Source: Lateolabrax maculatus (Eukaryota > Chordata > Actinopteri > Acropomatiformes > Lateolabracidae). From it: a stretch of DNA of 64,000 bases. Of this stretch, positions 24,201 to 39,200 are shown piece by piece. Numbering within the stretch: position 1 is the stretch's first letter; the number at the start of each line of letters is the position of its first letter. The position numbers and the translations under genes are program-made. Under the pieces are notes generated by a model that saw only the letters and a program-made list of their open reading frames with translations, was not told the origin of the DNA and ran no database searches. The stretch covers positions 24,649,501 through 24,713,500 of the forward strand of contig CM062214.1 of NCBI GenBank assembly GCA_031216445.1. The letters are read 5' to 3'.

Positions 24201-27200
24201 AGAGACTTGAATGTTTTAAAGCAACGGCACCTTTGCGTGAGGAAGGCACAGTTATCCTGACGAAGCTGGAGGGGTTCTCGTCCACTGAGGCAGCCTCCAC
24301 CAGACAGTAAGCATCTGGGGACCAGCTCAGGTACACGCCTCTCCTCCAGTAGATCCGGTTGGGTCGCACCACTTTTTCTGTATAACACAGAGCGAGATAA
24401 TTCATTTTTCTAAAGCGCTGGGTTCTTTCTTTGAATTTGCGTCTGCAGAGGAGCCCCTGATAAAACAGTGACTGTATCTGCTGTACAGTACGTTCAATTT
24501 ACCTCGTCCACAAAGCAAGTAAGAAGAAAACTCCAGTAAGCGGCTGATCTGGCGAGACCAGTAATCCATGGGGAAGTACGGCATCTCATACAGACGCACA
24601 ATCACCTCTGAGTTCTCGCAGTGAGGCAGATCTATCACCGGTCTGTGTTTGGACAAACTGTAAAGGAAGAGATGAGTGGTTAGAGACAGTGAAATGTTTT
24701 GATATGCTCATTCATTTGGTCTCTCTACAGCGGTACAATCCAAAAACACAACACTTCTGTCGCTGCTTTTAAACATACCTGCTGGGTACCAGTAGCTGGT
24801 CCTCGCCGAAGGGTAGAGCGATCTGAAACTTCTCCAGCAGTTTGAAGAACTGCGTCAAGTGGCTCTTGGGGAAACATTTGGTTTCAAACAGAAACCTTTC
24901 CACCACTGAGCGCTGAACAACTCCTTTAGGATGCTCCCAGAAGCCACTGCTCTTTAATGTCAGTTTCTAGACAGAGAACAGACAACACCTGCATGTGTTC
25001 ACCTGACAGATCTCACACATTGCTGAACAATCATGCACCTGCATGTGAGTGTTAATAGACGGCTTTTATGTGGGCGCCATTTTGAAGGTCACCAGTTCTT
25101 AGCGACATGACTCTGAATGTAGGATTAACTGTTCAATAGAGTGCAATTAATGTGAAGGATTTCTGCACTGTTTTCAGTTAGATACATACTTTTTTTCACC
25201 ACTGGTATAACTTAAACAACCTCTGATGTCTGCTTATACATAACACACATCATCTGAGCATGAACTGTAAATATATAGAGGATATGCAGTTGAATCAAAA
25301 CAGTCTCTGGATAAATAGTGTGACTATAGTGACAACTAGGCTAGAAAAATTACATATTTCAAAAAGGTAATCAATTGTCCACCAAAGTCAAAGTGAGAGA
25401 AGATCTAAGTGAAACTGAAAAAAAAGGTAAAACTGTAAGTTGCTGTGTTATTTTCAGCATCAGCCTGAAGCCCAAAACAAGATCTGAAACTGTTGCTTTG
25501 TTCAACCAGCCTGAACAAAGGCACAAAGCTTGTGTGGGTGTGCCTGTGTTCAGATGGGGATACCTGGGAGATGATGTTGCACAGCCACTGTGGGTCGATA
25601 AAGTAGAGCTCCTGGAGCTGAAGTGCAGGATCATCGAAGTGCAGTAAAACCCCTTCAGTAACAGGAAGAACAAAAAAACAGATATATTGCTGATTCTTGA
25701 GACAATATTTAAAACATTAATGTGTAGCATGCATGCTAAGAAGAAGGAGAGCTGAGGGATATTAATGAATTAGGACACTATATTCAATTAAAGGTACATC
25801 AATTTCTTTCAAAAAAGGTTTAAGGGCTGAGGGACGTTAAATGTAGCAGGTTTTTTTTAAAGCAGCCCGACCCCGACTGACCGGCTTCGCTGAGGAATTG
25901 GACGGCGTGCTGCAGCTCAGCTTCCTCCAGCTGCAGCTGACTCTCCTGGATGAGCTGCAGCAGCTCCTGGTGCCTGAGAACGGGGAACTCTGCGGGAACC
26001 CTAGTTCTCTCCTGCAGAACCCGGCGCTCCAGCTCCACGTAGCTGTCCGGAACCAGCTGACCCATCACAGGCTGGCCCTGGATCTGCGAAAGACATCCAG
26101 AGGAGATGAAGAGGTGAGGACAAAGGAGAGGAAAGGAAAGGAAAGGAAATGTTTAATCTGCTGTTTATGTCCTTTTACCTTGAAGTTGGTGACTTCCCTG
26201 GCGATGGCCTTGCGGAGCTTGGTCATGGCGTCCGAGTCCTCGCAGAGGGAGACCATGTAGTAGTCCCTGATGGTAGGGAAGCCCTGGTGGGTCAGCAGCT
26301 CCTCTTTGATCTTGGTCAGGCAGGCCTGAAGTTGCAGCTCCTCGCTCACATCTGTGTGGGTTCCCACGAGGATTACCGGGGACAGAGGAGCTACGGCCTG
26401 CAGGGATTTTTCAAAAGATGGAAAAAAATATCAACACATGTACATCATTTACAATTTAAACTGTGATTTCTAAAATACTTTTATCTATTATATTGATATA
26501 GGAAAATTACTGAATTTAATAGAAATTTAATATCATATTAATATCATATACCCTTAATGGATTTTCACTTATTTTTGAATACAGTATGTATTAATAGTAA
26601 ACAACAAAGCTGACTTAAAACTACACAGAACACGTATACGGTCACATACATACAAACATTGAACTTTTATCCTCTTTAATAGTCATCAGCAACTTTATTA
26701 TTAAATTTGAGCCTGATAACGTGATACTGTTGAACTCTTGTTTCTGATGTTTTATAAGTTTCTCAACAGGATTAATTAACAAATTTAGATATTCAGCGCC
26801 CCACTCTGATCTCACCATCAGAACTACGTTTGTGACTCACCTTGATGTTGAAAAGCCAGGGTTTGAGGGCGTCCACCTGACAGGCTCCTTTGCTGAGGTT
26901 GTACACCACCAGGTAGAGCGCTCTGGAAGTCAGGAAGTGAGGGTGAGAGCCACTGAACTCCTCCCCACCTGTAGGGGAAACAAACAGAGTGAAACTAAAT
27001 CACATCAGCTGAACACCCACATACCTCTCTTAAATGTGTGATATATTTTAATCAGTGTGTTACAACATGCATGACTTAAAACAGAGAGTTGTGTACCTAC
27101 TATGGTTGCAACTGTATGAGATTAGATTTATATATATTATATTATATAATATTAACTGTAGTTCACAGTATCACTGTATTACACATTATTCTTATTATTA

Positions 27201-30200
27201 TCAGTTACAATGACCTTTCAAGGAATGAAAACAGAAGGTTTTTTTTAGGTTGAACAAATGCTTCATTATAATTTCACAAAATATTATGTCTTGACAGACA
27301 TGAAACTTGGAAACAGCGTGCCCAAGATGAAAAAGTGATATTTATGGTCTGTATCGAAAGACTGGATGGAAATATGTGTGAGTGCATATCATCAATAAGG
27401 CTGTGAAATCAAGAAACGGCGGATCTACATTCATGGAAGTAAATCAGTTTTCCCCCCGCCCTGGGAACAACTGTTTCACCAAGTTTAACGCAAATCCATT
27501 TATTTCTATCACTTTCTTTCGAGGAACTTGCTTTTCTTGCCTGGTTATGGTCCTGTACATGGTCTCAAACTGTTGACGTAGAGCTGAATACTTACTCTAC
27601 CACGATATCTACTACGATCTAGTACACTGTTTAACACATCTCTGCTGCTGCAACCTGCTGTAAGGACTGATCAATAAGACGTTCTGCTGCCCCTGTACCA
27701 TGTGTGACTGCCATGTGTTACTTGGCAATTTGTCCCTAAAACAATGTCGACAAGACGTGTCCTTTTCACATGTTGGCCAACCTGAGAAGTCCCAGATGTT
27801 CAGCACCATTTTCTTCTTGTCCCGTTCCCTGATGGTCCAGTCCCGCACGTCGATGCCAACGCCGGTCCGCTTCGAGTTCAGCTGGGAGCGCTTCAGCTTC
27901 ATCAGCTGCTGGATCAGGGTGGTCTTCCCACTGCCCGCATTCCCCACCACGATGAGCTTCATCCGGTAGTACGGCACTGCCTTCTTCAGCCGCTGCTGCA
28001 GGAACCTGGGAGAGAGAGGGCGGAGGAAAGGTATGGTTTATTAATTAATGAGGTTTAAATCGTTCATTTCTAGCACAAATGGCTGGTACTCAAAGAGCAT
28101 TTAATATCAATATCTTTACAAAAAAAACGCTCAGGTTTGTAAAGCCCCTGACCTGACAATATCTTTGGTCTTGCTGCCGATGAGTTTGAGGTCCAGCTGG
28201 AGGCGAAGGCCATCCAGCGGCAGGTCCCACAGTCTGCTCAGTTTGCCCATCTCATCAGGGAAGGACCGCAGGTTAACGTTACGACTCACATCCAGGGAGG
28301 TCAGGCCTTCCAACAGGCCGATCTGTGGAGGGATCTGAACAGAGACGATTCAACCATTAAAGGTTTATACAGTAAGATATGTGCTCTGTCCTTTACACCA
28401 GGATGTACTGTACTTTCACAACAGTCAACGCTCATGATGGCTAAGAAAATCATGTAAACCTTTTTGGAAGGTAAACTATTCTTTACCTCAGTGAGCTTGT
28501 TGTCACTCAGGTGGAGTTTCTCCAGTCTGGTCCATTTGTAGATGGGTCCACTCAGATCCAGAACTTTGATGCAGTTCTGACTGAACATCAGCTCTCTGAG
28601 GTTGCTGGACTCCCAGAGTCCCGGGCCAGGCAGGTCGGCGATGTTGTTGGTTCTCATGTCCACTGACCGCAAACTGGACAAATACAATGACAATGAAGTG
28701 TTTGTATCATAAGAAGAGGGATGCATGAAACCTTTATCAAACAGCTAAAAATCAAGCGTTGAGAGGAAGTTAGTGTGAATGGGATGTGTGTTAATGTCCA
28801 GTGGGAGATGTGACAACTATCTGAGGATCCGACTTACTTTGGGAGATGAAGTATAGCCTCAGGGACGTGAGTGAAGCTGTTGTTTGCTAGTTTCAGTGTC
28901 GTGATCTTGGATGAGAGATGTGGCAGGGAACCTGCGGAGGACAATGAAGATCTTTTAGTGTTACTATGACACAAAATATGTATGAAGAACAACCGTTCGT
29001 CGCAAGACGTGTATGTACATTATGGAGGAAAGGCCTGAAATTCAACTGAATAACTCAATGATTTGATAAAAGCTGAAGGTGTGATGCCTCTTTTTTTCAA
29101 CATGTTCTCATAGTTAAAATATTTTGTAATGCCGTTTTGAAATTAAAGTTGTGCATTTCCATTGTCGGCCCACATAATCTTACTCTGGATCACGTGGCGC
29201 TTGACTGTACAAAGCAGGCAGAAGAAGAAGGCACAATGCTTTTTAATTGCAGATTTTGAATCTAATAATCAGTTGACAGCACAGTACTCACAGATTTTGT
29301 TCATGGAGACGTTGAAAGTTTCCAGTTTGGGACAGCCGGTCAGGAAGTCCGGAGAAATGTTCTCCACGCTGTTCTTGCTCACATCAAGCAGCTTGATCTC
29401 CGGCAGACACAGAGGCTTACAAAGCTCAGTTATACTGTTACTGAAAAGAGAAAGAAGAAAAATGACAGTTGCCTTCGCCATTCTGAAATTAGACTTATAG
29501 ATACATGATACTGCAATAACATAACACGGTTCTGTTTTTGCTGAGGAACCTGATCTGTCATGAAGAATACAGAAGGGCAAAGGTTATCCAGCACATTAAA
29601 ATGATGAGTATGACTGTGTGGAGGGAAAGAGACGCTAAATATCATGTTTCTAAGTGTTTGTTGGCCGGTTTGTTAGGGAGCAGAATATCTCAAAAACATG
29701 TTAACTGTCTAATTTTGTTGACTGTCAACTACATTCAGAGATTTTGGAACATTTTCTACGTCAAAATAACAAAAGAGGACTGTGCTGCTTTGGTGGAGTT
29801 GTGCGCTCTTTGAGTGCTTTCTAGAAATCCCTCTGATCACTTGTACATGACCAGCAGTGATTTGTTTAGAAAGGTATCTGAAATCTAAATGAATAAAATG
29901 AAAATAGTGTTTACTATGATGGATTTGGATTTACAGCAGCCAACTATCTTATTATATTTTTGCACTGATAATGGTAGTTCAGGTCACAACAACAATTTCC
30001 AAACCCTTACTCACAAGAGAAGTCATTATATAGCCCATTAACGTTTTGGACCATTTTGGGAAATACCCCATAATCACTGGAGACATGCCAGGCTTTCTGC
30101 TGCGCAATAAATTGTTGAAATCAAATTCCATTTTTGAAATAAGTCCAGAGAAATTGTAGGTTGTTTTGTTGTTTTCACAGCAACCGACTCATCTCAACAA

Positions 30201-33200
30201 TGAAAGTGACATTAATGTGATGCATTAACGTCCTACACTTTAGTGGTAAAAAGCCACGCTGACGTATTAAAGAGATCTTTACTCCCCCCACCAACACTTT
30301 GCCTGTTCATATTCAAGCCAGCAGCCTACCCTTCCATGAACAGCTCCTCCAGCTGATCCACGGCGCAGCCCAGCTCGTGAGGGAATGTGGTGATTTTGTT
30401 GAAAGACAGATTGAGCTGCCGCAGAGACGGGCAGGTGACAGCGGGGTCAAAGGTCAGCAGGGGACCCACACAGTTACGAGAGACGTTGAGCATGCCCAGC
30501 GAGAGCAGAGACAGCAGCTCCACTGGCAGCGACTGGAGCTGGTTGCCCTGCAGGTCCAGACGAGTCAGACTCTTCAAACTCTGTGCCAAATCAAAAACAA
30601 ACAAAAAAATAAAAAAGCGTCAGCTTTAGATTTCCTCTTGTCGTTTGATACCAATGGCGATTCAGCTCAGATCAGGTGCCTCACCTGGCAAAGGGCTGAG
30701 GGAAACTCCAGCAGACTGTTGTGGCTCAGGTCCAGGCGAAAGAGATGCGTCAGCTGCTGCTGGACGAAGCTGTCGTCCATCAGACAGGACAGAGAGTCCA
30801 GCTCGTTACCCGACAGGTCCAGCAGGCGGATCCTCTCCCTCTCTTTGGGGAGAGCAGCAGAGTTCTCGCCAGATCCAAACACTGAGGACGTGAACAGGAG
30901 GTCATTAGCTAGGATCGGGTGGAAGGACTGTCCCGCTGGCAATATGAAATCTTTTTACATTGTTCGAACAAACAATGCAGAGATGGTCCCATACTGGTAT
31001 ATCACTAACTGGACAAAACAATATAATAGAAATCAAGAAGGGACACTGGAAATTGATAACTGTCACATTTTATATTAATCCTTTTTATATTATATATAAA
31101 ACATGTGCTATAGCCTTTTTTAAATTAATTTTTATTTTAAAACCCCCCACTCCTCCTTTTTTTACTTTTGCTTAATCTATTTTATGCTACTTTACGTTAT
31201 TATTGTTATTATTCTTTGTTTGTACATATGTGTGCGTGTATGAATGTGCAAAGGTGTATATGCACTGCAAGACATTACTATATTTGCACAAAAAGACAAC
31301 ACAGTTTTTTTGTTGTAAGATTTTTTTGTTGTAAGATTTGCCCGAAAGTGTAAATCTTCTTTCAAGAGGACATTTTTGAACATTTTTGCTATTTTCTTAT
31401 TGACTACTTTACTTAATCCGGCTCATGTATCCAATAGTTGTCTTTCCCAATGTGTAGTTGAAGAAGATCCAGGTCCAAATGCAAATAAACAATGTCTGCA
31501 TAACCAGCAACTGTGTTTGACTGTATGGAATCTGACGGAGATACCTTTTGGGCTTGAGACAGTCCTTTTGTATCTCCTGTGTATAGACTCACTGTGTTCA
31601 TTCTCAGTTTGACCGCTCTGGAAAAGGAAAAAGAAACAGAGAGAAAAAACATTTACAGTATTATTGTTTACAGTTCTATTACTGAGAAAAGGACTGCAAG
31701 GGAAAGTAAATGTTTGATTTAACAGTAAATTGCACTTTACTTTATGATTTTTAATTTTAAGGCAGTACAATTAAAACAATATCCATGTCACCGAGCACAC
31801 AATTCTAAATGTTAAAGAGGTTTTACCTCTGCACTGGCATGTCTGCGACGGTCCTGCTTCCTTTTAAAGGACCCCCCCCTCAACTCTTCTGTCGAATTAT
31901 TATGTGGTTTTGCAGACAGAACCCCCGACAGTGAATCGCTCCCTACAAGAAGGAAAAACCACACAATGAAGAGAGGACCTTATCATCAGTTATCATCGAC
32001 CTGCTCACAGAATGGTATGTGAAGAGATGATACTGTTGGAACATAATAGAACTTCAGTCTAAAGTTTAACAGATTATTTCTCCTCAGTTCAGTCTGTAGT
32101 AGAATCACATTGTTTGTCTTCAGGCATATTTATATTTACACATGTCTGATGTCTATGAACATGCTGTAGGATTAGCTGTAGCCAACATGACCAAAACTTT
32201 ACCATCACTCTCCATGTCGTCGTTGAAAAGTAGGCTGTCGTCCATGGAGACGAAGCTGAAGCTGGAGTCGTCACTCTCTTCAGAAATGTAGCCAGAGGTC
32301 AGACAGGGGTCGGCCAGAGATCTAGGAGGACCGCTGCTGCTCTTGGACCTCTGGAAAGACTGAATGTGCCTCGCCAAAGTCATACCTTTACCTTAAAGAC
32401 AGAACGCGGTGCATAGAAATTAACACTGGGCTGAGACTGAATATTAATTTCATCTGCTTAGTCTAGAAAATCAAATATGCATCAGCTCTTCCTCACTGTT
32501 GTTGTAACGGAGACTGTGTGTTCTGCCTCTTTCAGCCAGCAGGGGGCTGAGCCAGGCGGCGTCCAGGCGGCCCAGCCTGAAGCCCCCGAGGCAGAGGGCG
32601 CTGTTGTTGAGGTCCAGCCCGAGGCGGGCCAGCAGCTGAATGACCGTGGGTCCGTCGCCGCGCTTCACGCTCACAGCCAGAGCTCTGCGGAGGTGCTGCT
32701 CGTGGGCGCCTCGGCTGAGCAGCAGCTCCACCAGTTCCAGAGGTCCGCCTCGCTCACACACCTGGAAAAGACAGCAAAGAGGCCATGGTTGAGACTGAAC
32801 TGGTGACTTTTATAATTATTGATTAATCTATTAGAAGGGCTGAGTATCCAAACTGAATTTATTTTTAATACAATTTGAAATGTGTCATTTAGTATCGAGA
32901 ACTGTCAAGTATCAAAAGCTGCCATTAAATGTCTGGTCACATTCGTACTCTTATACTTTTATTAAATATTTACATTTTTACATATTTTTATATATATTAC
33001 AAATCAGAATTTTGCCAATTTTAAACTATTTTATCGGCTTTATTAGAAAAAAAACATGTTTATATTTCTCAAAGTAACGGTAGAAGTATTGTTATCTGTA
33101 TTGGAACGCAATTAAATTATTCCCAGTGTTATCTATTAGACTATAAAATATATAATATATTGACAAATGCCCATTTTAATTAACCAGTGTATAATGTTTT

Positions 33201-36200
33201 AAAAATGTCAAAAATATAAATGACTTATTTTTTTGTCATCATCTCTTTATACAAGTTACTTTTCAACACGTGAACTACTGGATTTCCCCCTAATCTTGGC
33301 CTGTGTTTTTTCGGCGACCTCTGACCTGGTAGATGAGGGATTCTGTTTTGGTTTTCTTATTGATGTCGGCGCCCAGCTCAATCAAACACTCGGCCAGCGT
33401 CGTGTCTCCGTCCTCGCAGGCCTTTTCCAGCATGCTGTAGTGAAGCTCCGGGTCGCACCACATCTTAGACAGAGCCAGGCACACCGACTTACGCAGCTGA
33501 CAGCAGACAGAAAGAGGGAGCAGAGGAAGTTAAAGGAGGTAAACATGAGCCTGTACAAATTTGTTTATTAAATTATGGCGAAGGCTGCCAATCTTTCTAT
33601 CAAGGCATTTTCTAAGAAAGAAGTAGACAAGTTGTCTACATGCTTAATCGCAACAGTATTAAAGCATGTCTGTTGTGGCCTGCCTGTCATTTTGAACTGT
33701 ATGTTTCTTTGTGTGTTCAGTACAGCCTGTGGTTCAACATGACTGCTGCACAACACAATAATAAATAACAATAACAAAAAAACACACAATATTTGACTAT
33801 AAGACTAAAAGTCCTTCCTCATATTTCCATGCGGTTAAATAAAATCTTTTAAAAAGCTTTTAAGGATCGACTAGCTGACCGACCGACCGACCGACCGACC
33901 GATAGAGATGCTGGTCAAAGCTAAAAATAAAGTGAATTTTATGGTCGTAGATCAAACTGGAAAAGTCCTGCTCTGGTTCTTTTGGAAACAGCAATTAAGT
34001 TATTAAAAGCTTTTTTGATAGAATTTTATTTGTTTGTCCTGAACTTGGTCTGTAAATTTAGTTTTGACGAGAGGAGAGAGACACAAAGCTCACCGGGTTG
34101 TTGCTCTGGTCAGGAGGCTCCTCTCTGAGGTGCTGGAAGATCTGCCTGTCAAAGTCTTCTCTCTGCAGTTCAGCGGCTGCTCCTGAACAGGCGTCCAGCA
34201 TCCTCAAAGCCACCTGAAAACACTGCGGGACACACGGCCAGAGAGCGACAACAATGGAGTTTACAAGCACAAAACTATGAACAGCAACAGTCAGTTTTAC
34301 TCACAGCACAGCCCACAATCACATCGTGATTTGCTGCGACTGAAGCTCTTTATCGAGACTACTGGCAATCAACCATATCAACATTTAACATCACAAGATA
34401 GCTGCTAGTTGGACTACTGATTCTCAGCACTGCAGCAGTCGACACTGTTGATTGATTGGTGTTGATTGACTGATTCATGTCACCTTTAGGAGCATCTCAG
34501 AGTCTTCTCTGTACTGGATGAGCGAGGCGACCACAACGGAGGCCAGAACGGGTACGATCATCCTCGACAGCTTCTTTTTGGATACGAGGTAGTTGAGCAG
34601 GGTAAGACCCCAGTAGTGTATCTCTGGAAGAAGTGATGATTAGTCAGTTTTAATACTGAAATCATAATATTTTAAATGTTCAGATGGGGGGATTTTTCTA
34701 ATTCCACTATCCAACCACTCCAACCATTCAACCATTCAAGTTGGAGTACAATGTTAGTCAAAGAAACCTGGAACTCTTCCTGGATCTAATTATCATTCAC
34801 TACATTCACTACTGTACAAAGAAAGTACTTCCAAATCTACTTTTAAGGACTCAAGATGTTGACACAATTGATCAATTATTATTATGTTTATTATTGTGTT
34901 AGTAAAATAATGTATTAGGTCCCCAGACCATCTTTGAATAGGCAGCACTGATGTCCTGTTGTGAATTCTGTTTAAAACATGGGTTACAAGTCAATGTTAT
35001 GACACGGTTAAGATTCAATAATGAAACTAACCAAAATCTAATTTGGGTCATGTAGGCTATGGCCTATCAATGATGATTGTATACTGTACCTCGTTCCTGT
35101 GGGAACATCTGTAGTGTGTGCAGCACCGTGTCTATCGCCCCCTGCTGGCAGAGCAAGTCCACCGCACCGGAGCAGTCAGCCAGCGCAGACAGCACCTTCA
35201 GACCACACTTCTGTATGGTGGAGCTGCTGATGAACTGCACACACACACAAACAGCACTCATTATCATGCTGGCTGAAGCTGTTTATACCGTGTCTGCATC
35301 TAAATGGCAAATATAGTAGTAACAATATTACGATGGTATAGTACTGTGGGTTATTACATGGCAACAAAAAATAAAAACAAAAACAGCAGTTGAAGAAATA
35401 CAGGTCACAATATACACGCTTCAACATCTTGATTAATATCATCTATAGACTTTTTTTATCGACTAAAAAGTTAAATAAAAACTGAACATTATAGTTTCAT
35501 TTATTGCATATATTAGTATCTGCTAGGTGTAACTAATAAACTGAGTTTACATGTAACTGTAAATCACTTCCTACTAAGCATTTACTGCAAATCACTTGCT
35601 CTCTTAAAAGGAATAGTTTTGACCCACATACAGAAGATGATTCGCAAATCCTGAAAGAGAATAATAAGATAAAAATACTGACTTTTCTAGAAAGACTGAG
35701 AAGTTATTTATACATTGCTAGATGCATAAAATGATTTCTTTTTTGGAAAAACTTCACGCTTCATCAATCATAGACAATAATGTGCAAATTATAAAAAGCT
35801 GCATAAAAACTTGCTGTCTATAATTTACTAGGTTTGTGATATAGAGGTCATGGTGACTAGAACAGTGTTGTTGTTTCTTTTGTTGTTTTTGACATATAAG
35901 ATGTCACATCTGTCAATGGCTTACATCAAACTCTGTAAAAACTCTTTATATGGCGAAAAAGTGTTTATAATTGGCTTCTGACTTCCCCTTTTGACATGTG
36001 ATGCCTTCATTCTTGTTTCAACCATTTTCAGACGCTGTTTCCCACCCTACCCTCCGCCAGAAGGGTACCAACAACCACATGGTGAAAAAAAACTCAACTG
36101 GCAAATTCTTTTTAGAAATGTAATTACACCCTTCCGACGTTCTGGTTGCAGGACAACCTACTGTATAATTTCTACAATGAATGGATGAACTGTTGTTTAA

Positions 36201-39200
36201 TTTATGTAATGAATGAGAACTATATATACTTTGTACACTGCTTCTTTTTAATGTGCAAAACAATATCCCATCAGTGTGTTTTTCAAGCTCTATCCCCCTG
36301 TATTTCTTTTGGTTTTTGTGATATTGTTGTCATTTTATAATATTATATGATATCAGGCCAGATTATTAAAAAGCATTAAAAGGACAAAAAAAGTATCCAA
36401 CTTTGTAAAGACTGAAAGAAAATGGAGAGAATCAGAGAAGTATTTTGGGGTTGGTCGGTGTGTTCATACCCTGTTGAGAACCTCCAGGTAGAGGGTGTGG
36501 GCGCCTTCCACCACACACTGATTTTTCAGGACCTTCAGCGACACGTCGGCCATGTCGGGATCTGCGACCGAGACGCCGTGCTCCCTTAGACTTCTGTCTG
36601 GGAATTCACACACACAAAGGAAACAAGTGAAGGCAGGGAGGCAAGCAAACATACACGGACAAACACAAGCGCTCTGTTATTAATCACTAATCTAATTAGG
36701 AGTGTTATAAGTGCAGTGCAGGGAGCAGAGGAAGAGTACACTATAACCTATTAAGGATAGAAATTAGAACAAAACAAACTGCTCCACTGAACCAGTTTTG
36801 CTTTCCTCTGCTGAACAAATAAAAAACATCAACTATATGTTTTCCTTGTTCAGTTGCCATGCAGCTAGAGAGATGTTGACCCGAGTGAGTACATCTACAT
36901 GTGTTTGGGAGGTTTGTCTTACTATGTACACACCATATAGACTGGTATTGACACAACACTACATTCTGTACATTTTCTACATTCTGCACACTTGTTTCCT
37001 GACTTTCCTGTAAAGTAGCTCGAATTATCAGATCCAAAAACATCCACAACTGTATATAAAGCTGTTCCCTTCAATTGCCTGAATTGCAATTTAATCCTAT
37101 TTAGCTGCTTTAATAGATTTGGAAACTTCAATCCAAGTCCAATATTCCCTCTCCTTTTAGCTCCGTTTCGGTCCTCCACTTTCTTCACCAGCTAGGCCCC
37201 AACTTCGTCATTTGATTAAGTGTTAATAATAAAAAATGTTGATGTTTTTGTCTGTTTTTTCCTGGAGAAACAAACTTGGTATTTAGCAGGAGCAGAAAAA
37301 GCCACCTTGGAGTAACAGAAAATGGTAAGGCTGTCACCAAAACAACCTGAACTTCACCAACAAAAATGTTAACCAACAAGGTCAGCAAACAACCAACATT
37401 TGATTGGCAGCTCACCTCTGGGCTGTGAAAACTTAACGTGACAGAAAGACCACTTATATGTTGCAGACGTGTACCTGGGCAGAGGAAGACCAGGCTGGCC
37501 CTCAGAGCCTCCAGCTGAACCTCTGGCTCGAAGTTGTGAACCTTCATGGTGCTGAGGATCTGACTCATGGACATGTTCAACTCATCGAGACTGGCTGTCC
37601 TGCAGATATAGAGAGACAGGTTTCACTTCCAAATTACATATAAATGTCATTGTTTTTGAACATTTTGAGAAATAATTGTTGCTTGATGTTCATTGCTTGA
37701 TATTTCGATATGTTAGACAAGTCCTGTACACAAATGTGGATGATCTGTGAAAACAACGGTCTACTCGTCAGTGTGCCTATGTTTTTCTAAAACAAACAAG
37801 GACGCCGGAGAATGTAAAATTGTGTTTGTGCCCACCTTCCCTGGAAGAGCAGGTTGAGCAGCTTGCAGGCACTGATGGAAACTTCAGCTGAGGTTGAATG
37901 TCTCTTCATCATCTCCACTAGGTTGACATGGAGGCCACTGGACAGCAGCAGAAAACGCATTTTACCTGCAAACACAGCGGAGCAGACATTCACTGTATTA
38001 ACATACAGAAAAACTGTATTTATAAATAGTCGAACCTGTACATATATATAACAGTGTGTACTGTCGACGACTCACTGTTGTGTGTGATGAGTGTGGCAAT
38101 GGCACTGGTAGCAGCTTCAAACACACTGGGAGAGGAGGAGTGGAGCAGCATGGCCGCCATTAACTGTCTGTGAACAGGAGTCCTGAAAGACGTGCACAAC
38201 ACTAAATCATTCTGACCATTAAGATCTGATTTCCTAATTCTAATAGAGGTAACAGATCATTTATCATTTCTTTTGGGATTTTCTGTTTGTCTACAGGTAT
38301 TTCACCCTTTTAACAAACATGAGCAGTGTTAAAGATTGTTAAACATCTGTAGAAGGCGTGCGTGTGGTGTTTCATTGTTTCAGCGTGTACCTCTCCTCCT
38401 GCTCCTCTTCTGAATGGCTCACTCCGGCTCCATGCAGTAACAGATTGTGAATGGCCCAGCTTGCAGCCTCCTGGAGCGGCAGAAGTGATTCACGCAGGTT
38501 AGAGAAAATTATTATATGTTAAATATTCGCTGTAGCTCAAGGAGAGCCGGACGCTGGACTGACCTGAACCGCTGGCTCAGCAGCGTGCAGCTCCAGTGCC
38601 ATACAGCAGGCCTCCATCCAGCCCAGGCCCATATCCTCCACCTCCTCCTTACCCCGGTTCTCCTCCTCCTCTCCTTCCTCCAGACCCTGCTCGGCCACCG
38701 CTTTGTTCTGCACGATGGTTGCGGCTGACAGAAGGAGACAGTATCGTAATTACTGTACTGTACAAGATCTAATCTAACAGCCGGTGAGGTCCTACTTTTG
38801 ATTTAAGCCTGGAGGAAGACTTCCTTATGTATTCTAAATGTTACTACCTTTTTGATTCTATTCAGGGTTTCTGCACTGTTCACCAAATTAATCTAAGACT
38901 TTTAATATTACATAGAATATTTTATAATATACATTTTTCATGTCATACCAATCAAAGAATTAAGGGACTTCAGTAGGGACAACAGGGGCTACAATTATTT
39001 ATTAAGTACATGAATTTATTTACATTTATATAAAAACAAAATGTCAGTACTTTCAATGTGTATTTAACAATAATTCCTACCAATATAATTATTCAATTCA
39101 CATGACCCGGACCCAGATGAGCATCAGAAAATTGATGCATAGATTAACCAATTAAACATAATTATTTAATCTAGGTAAATCTAAGTTTTTGTTCAAACTG

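Noticed and set aside
30299..31078. 259-codon ORF on the + strand
   Set aside because: It is the antisense shadow of lrrk2 LRR exons 23 and 24 plus intron. The minus strand shows clear leucine-rich repeats with splice sites in phase.
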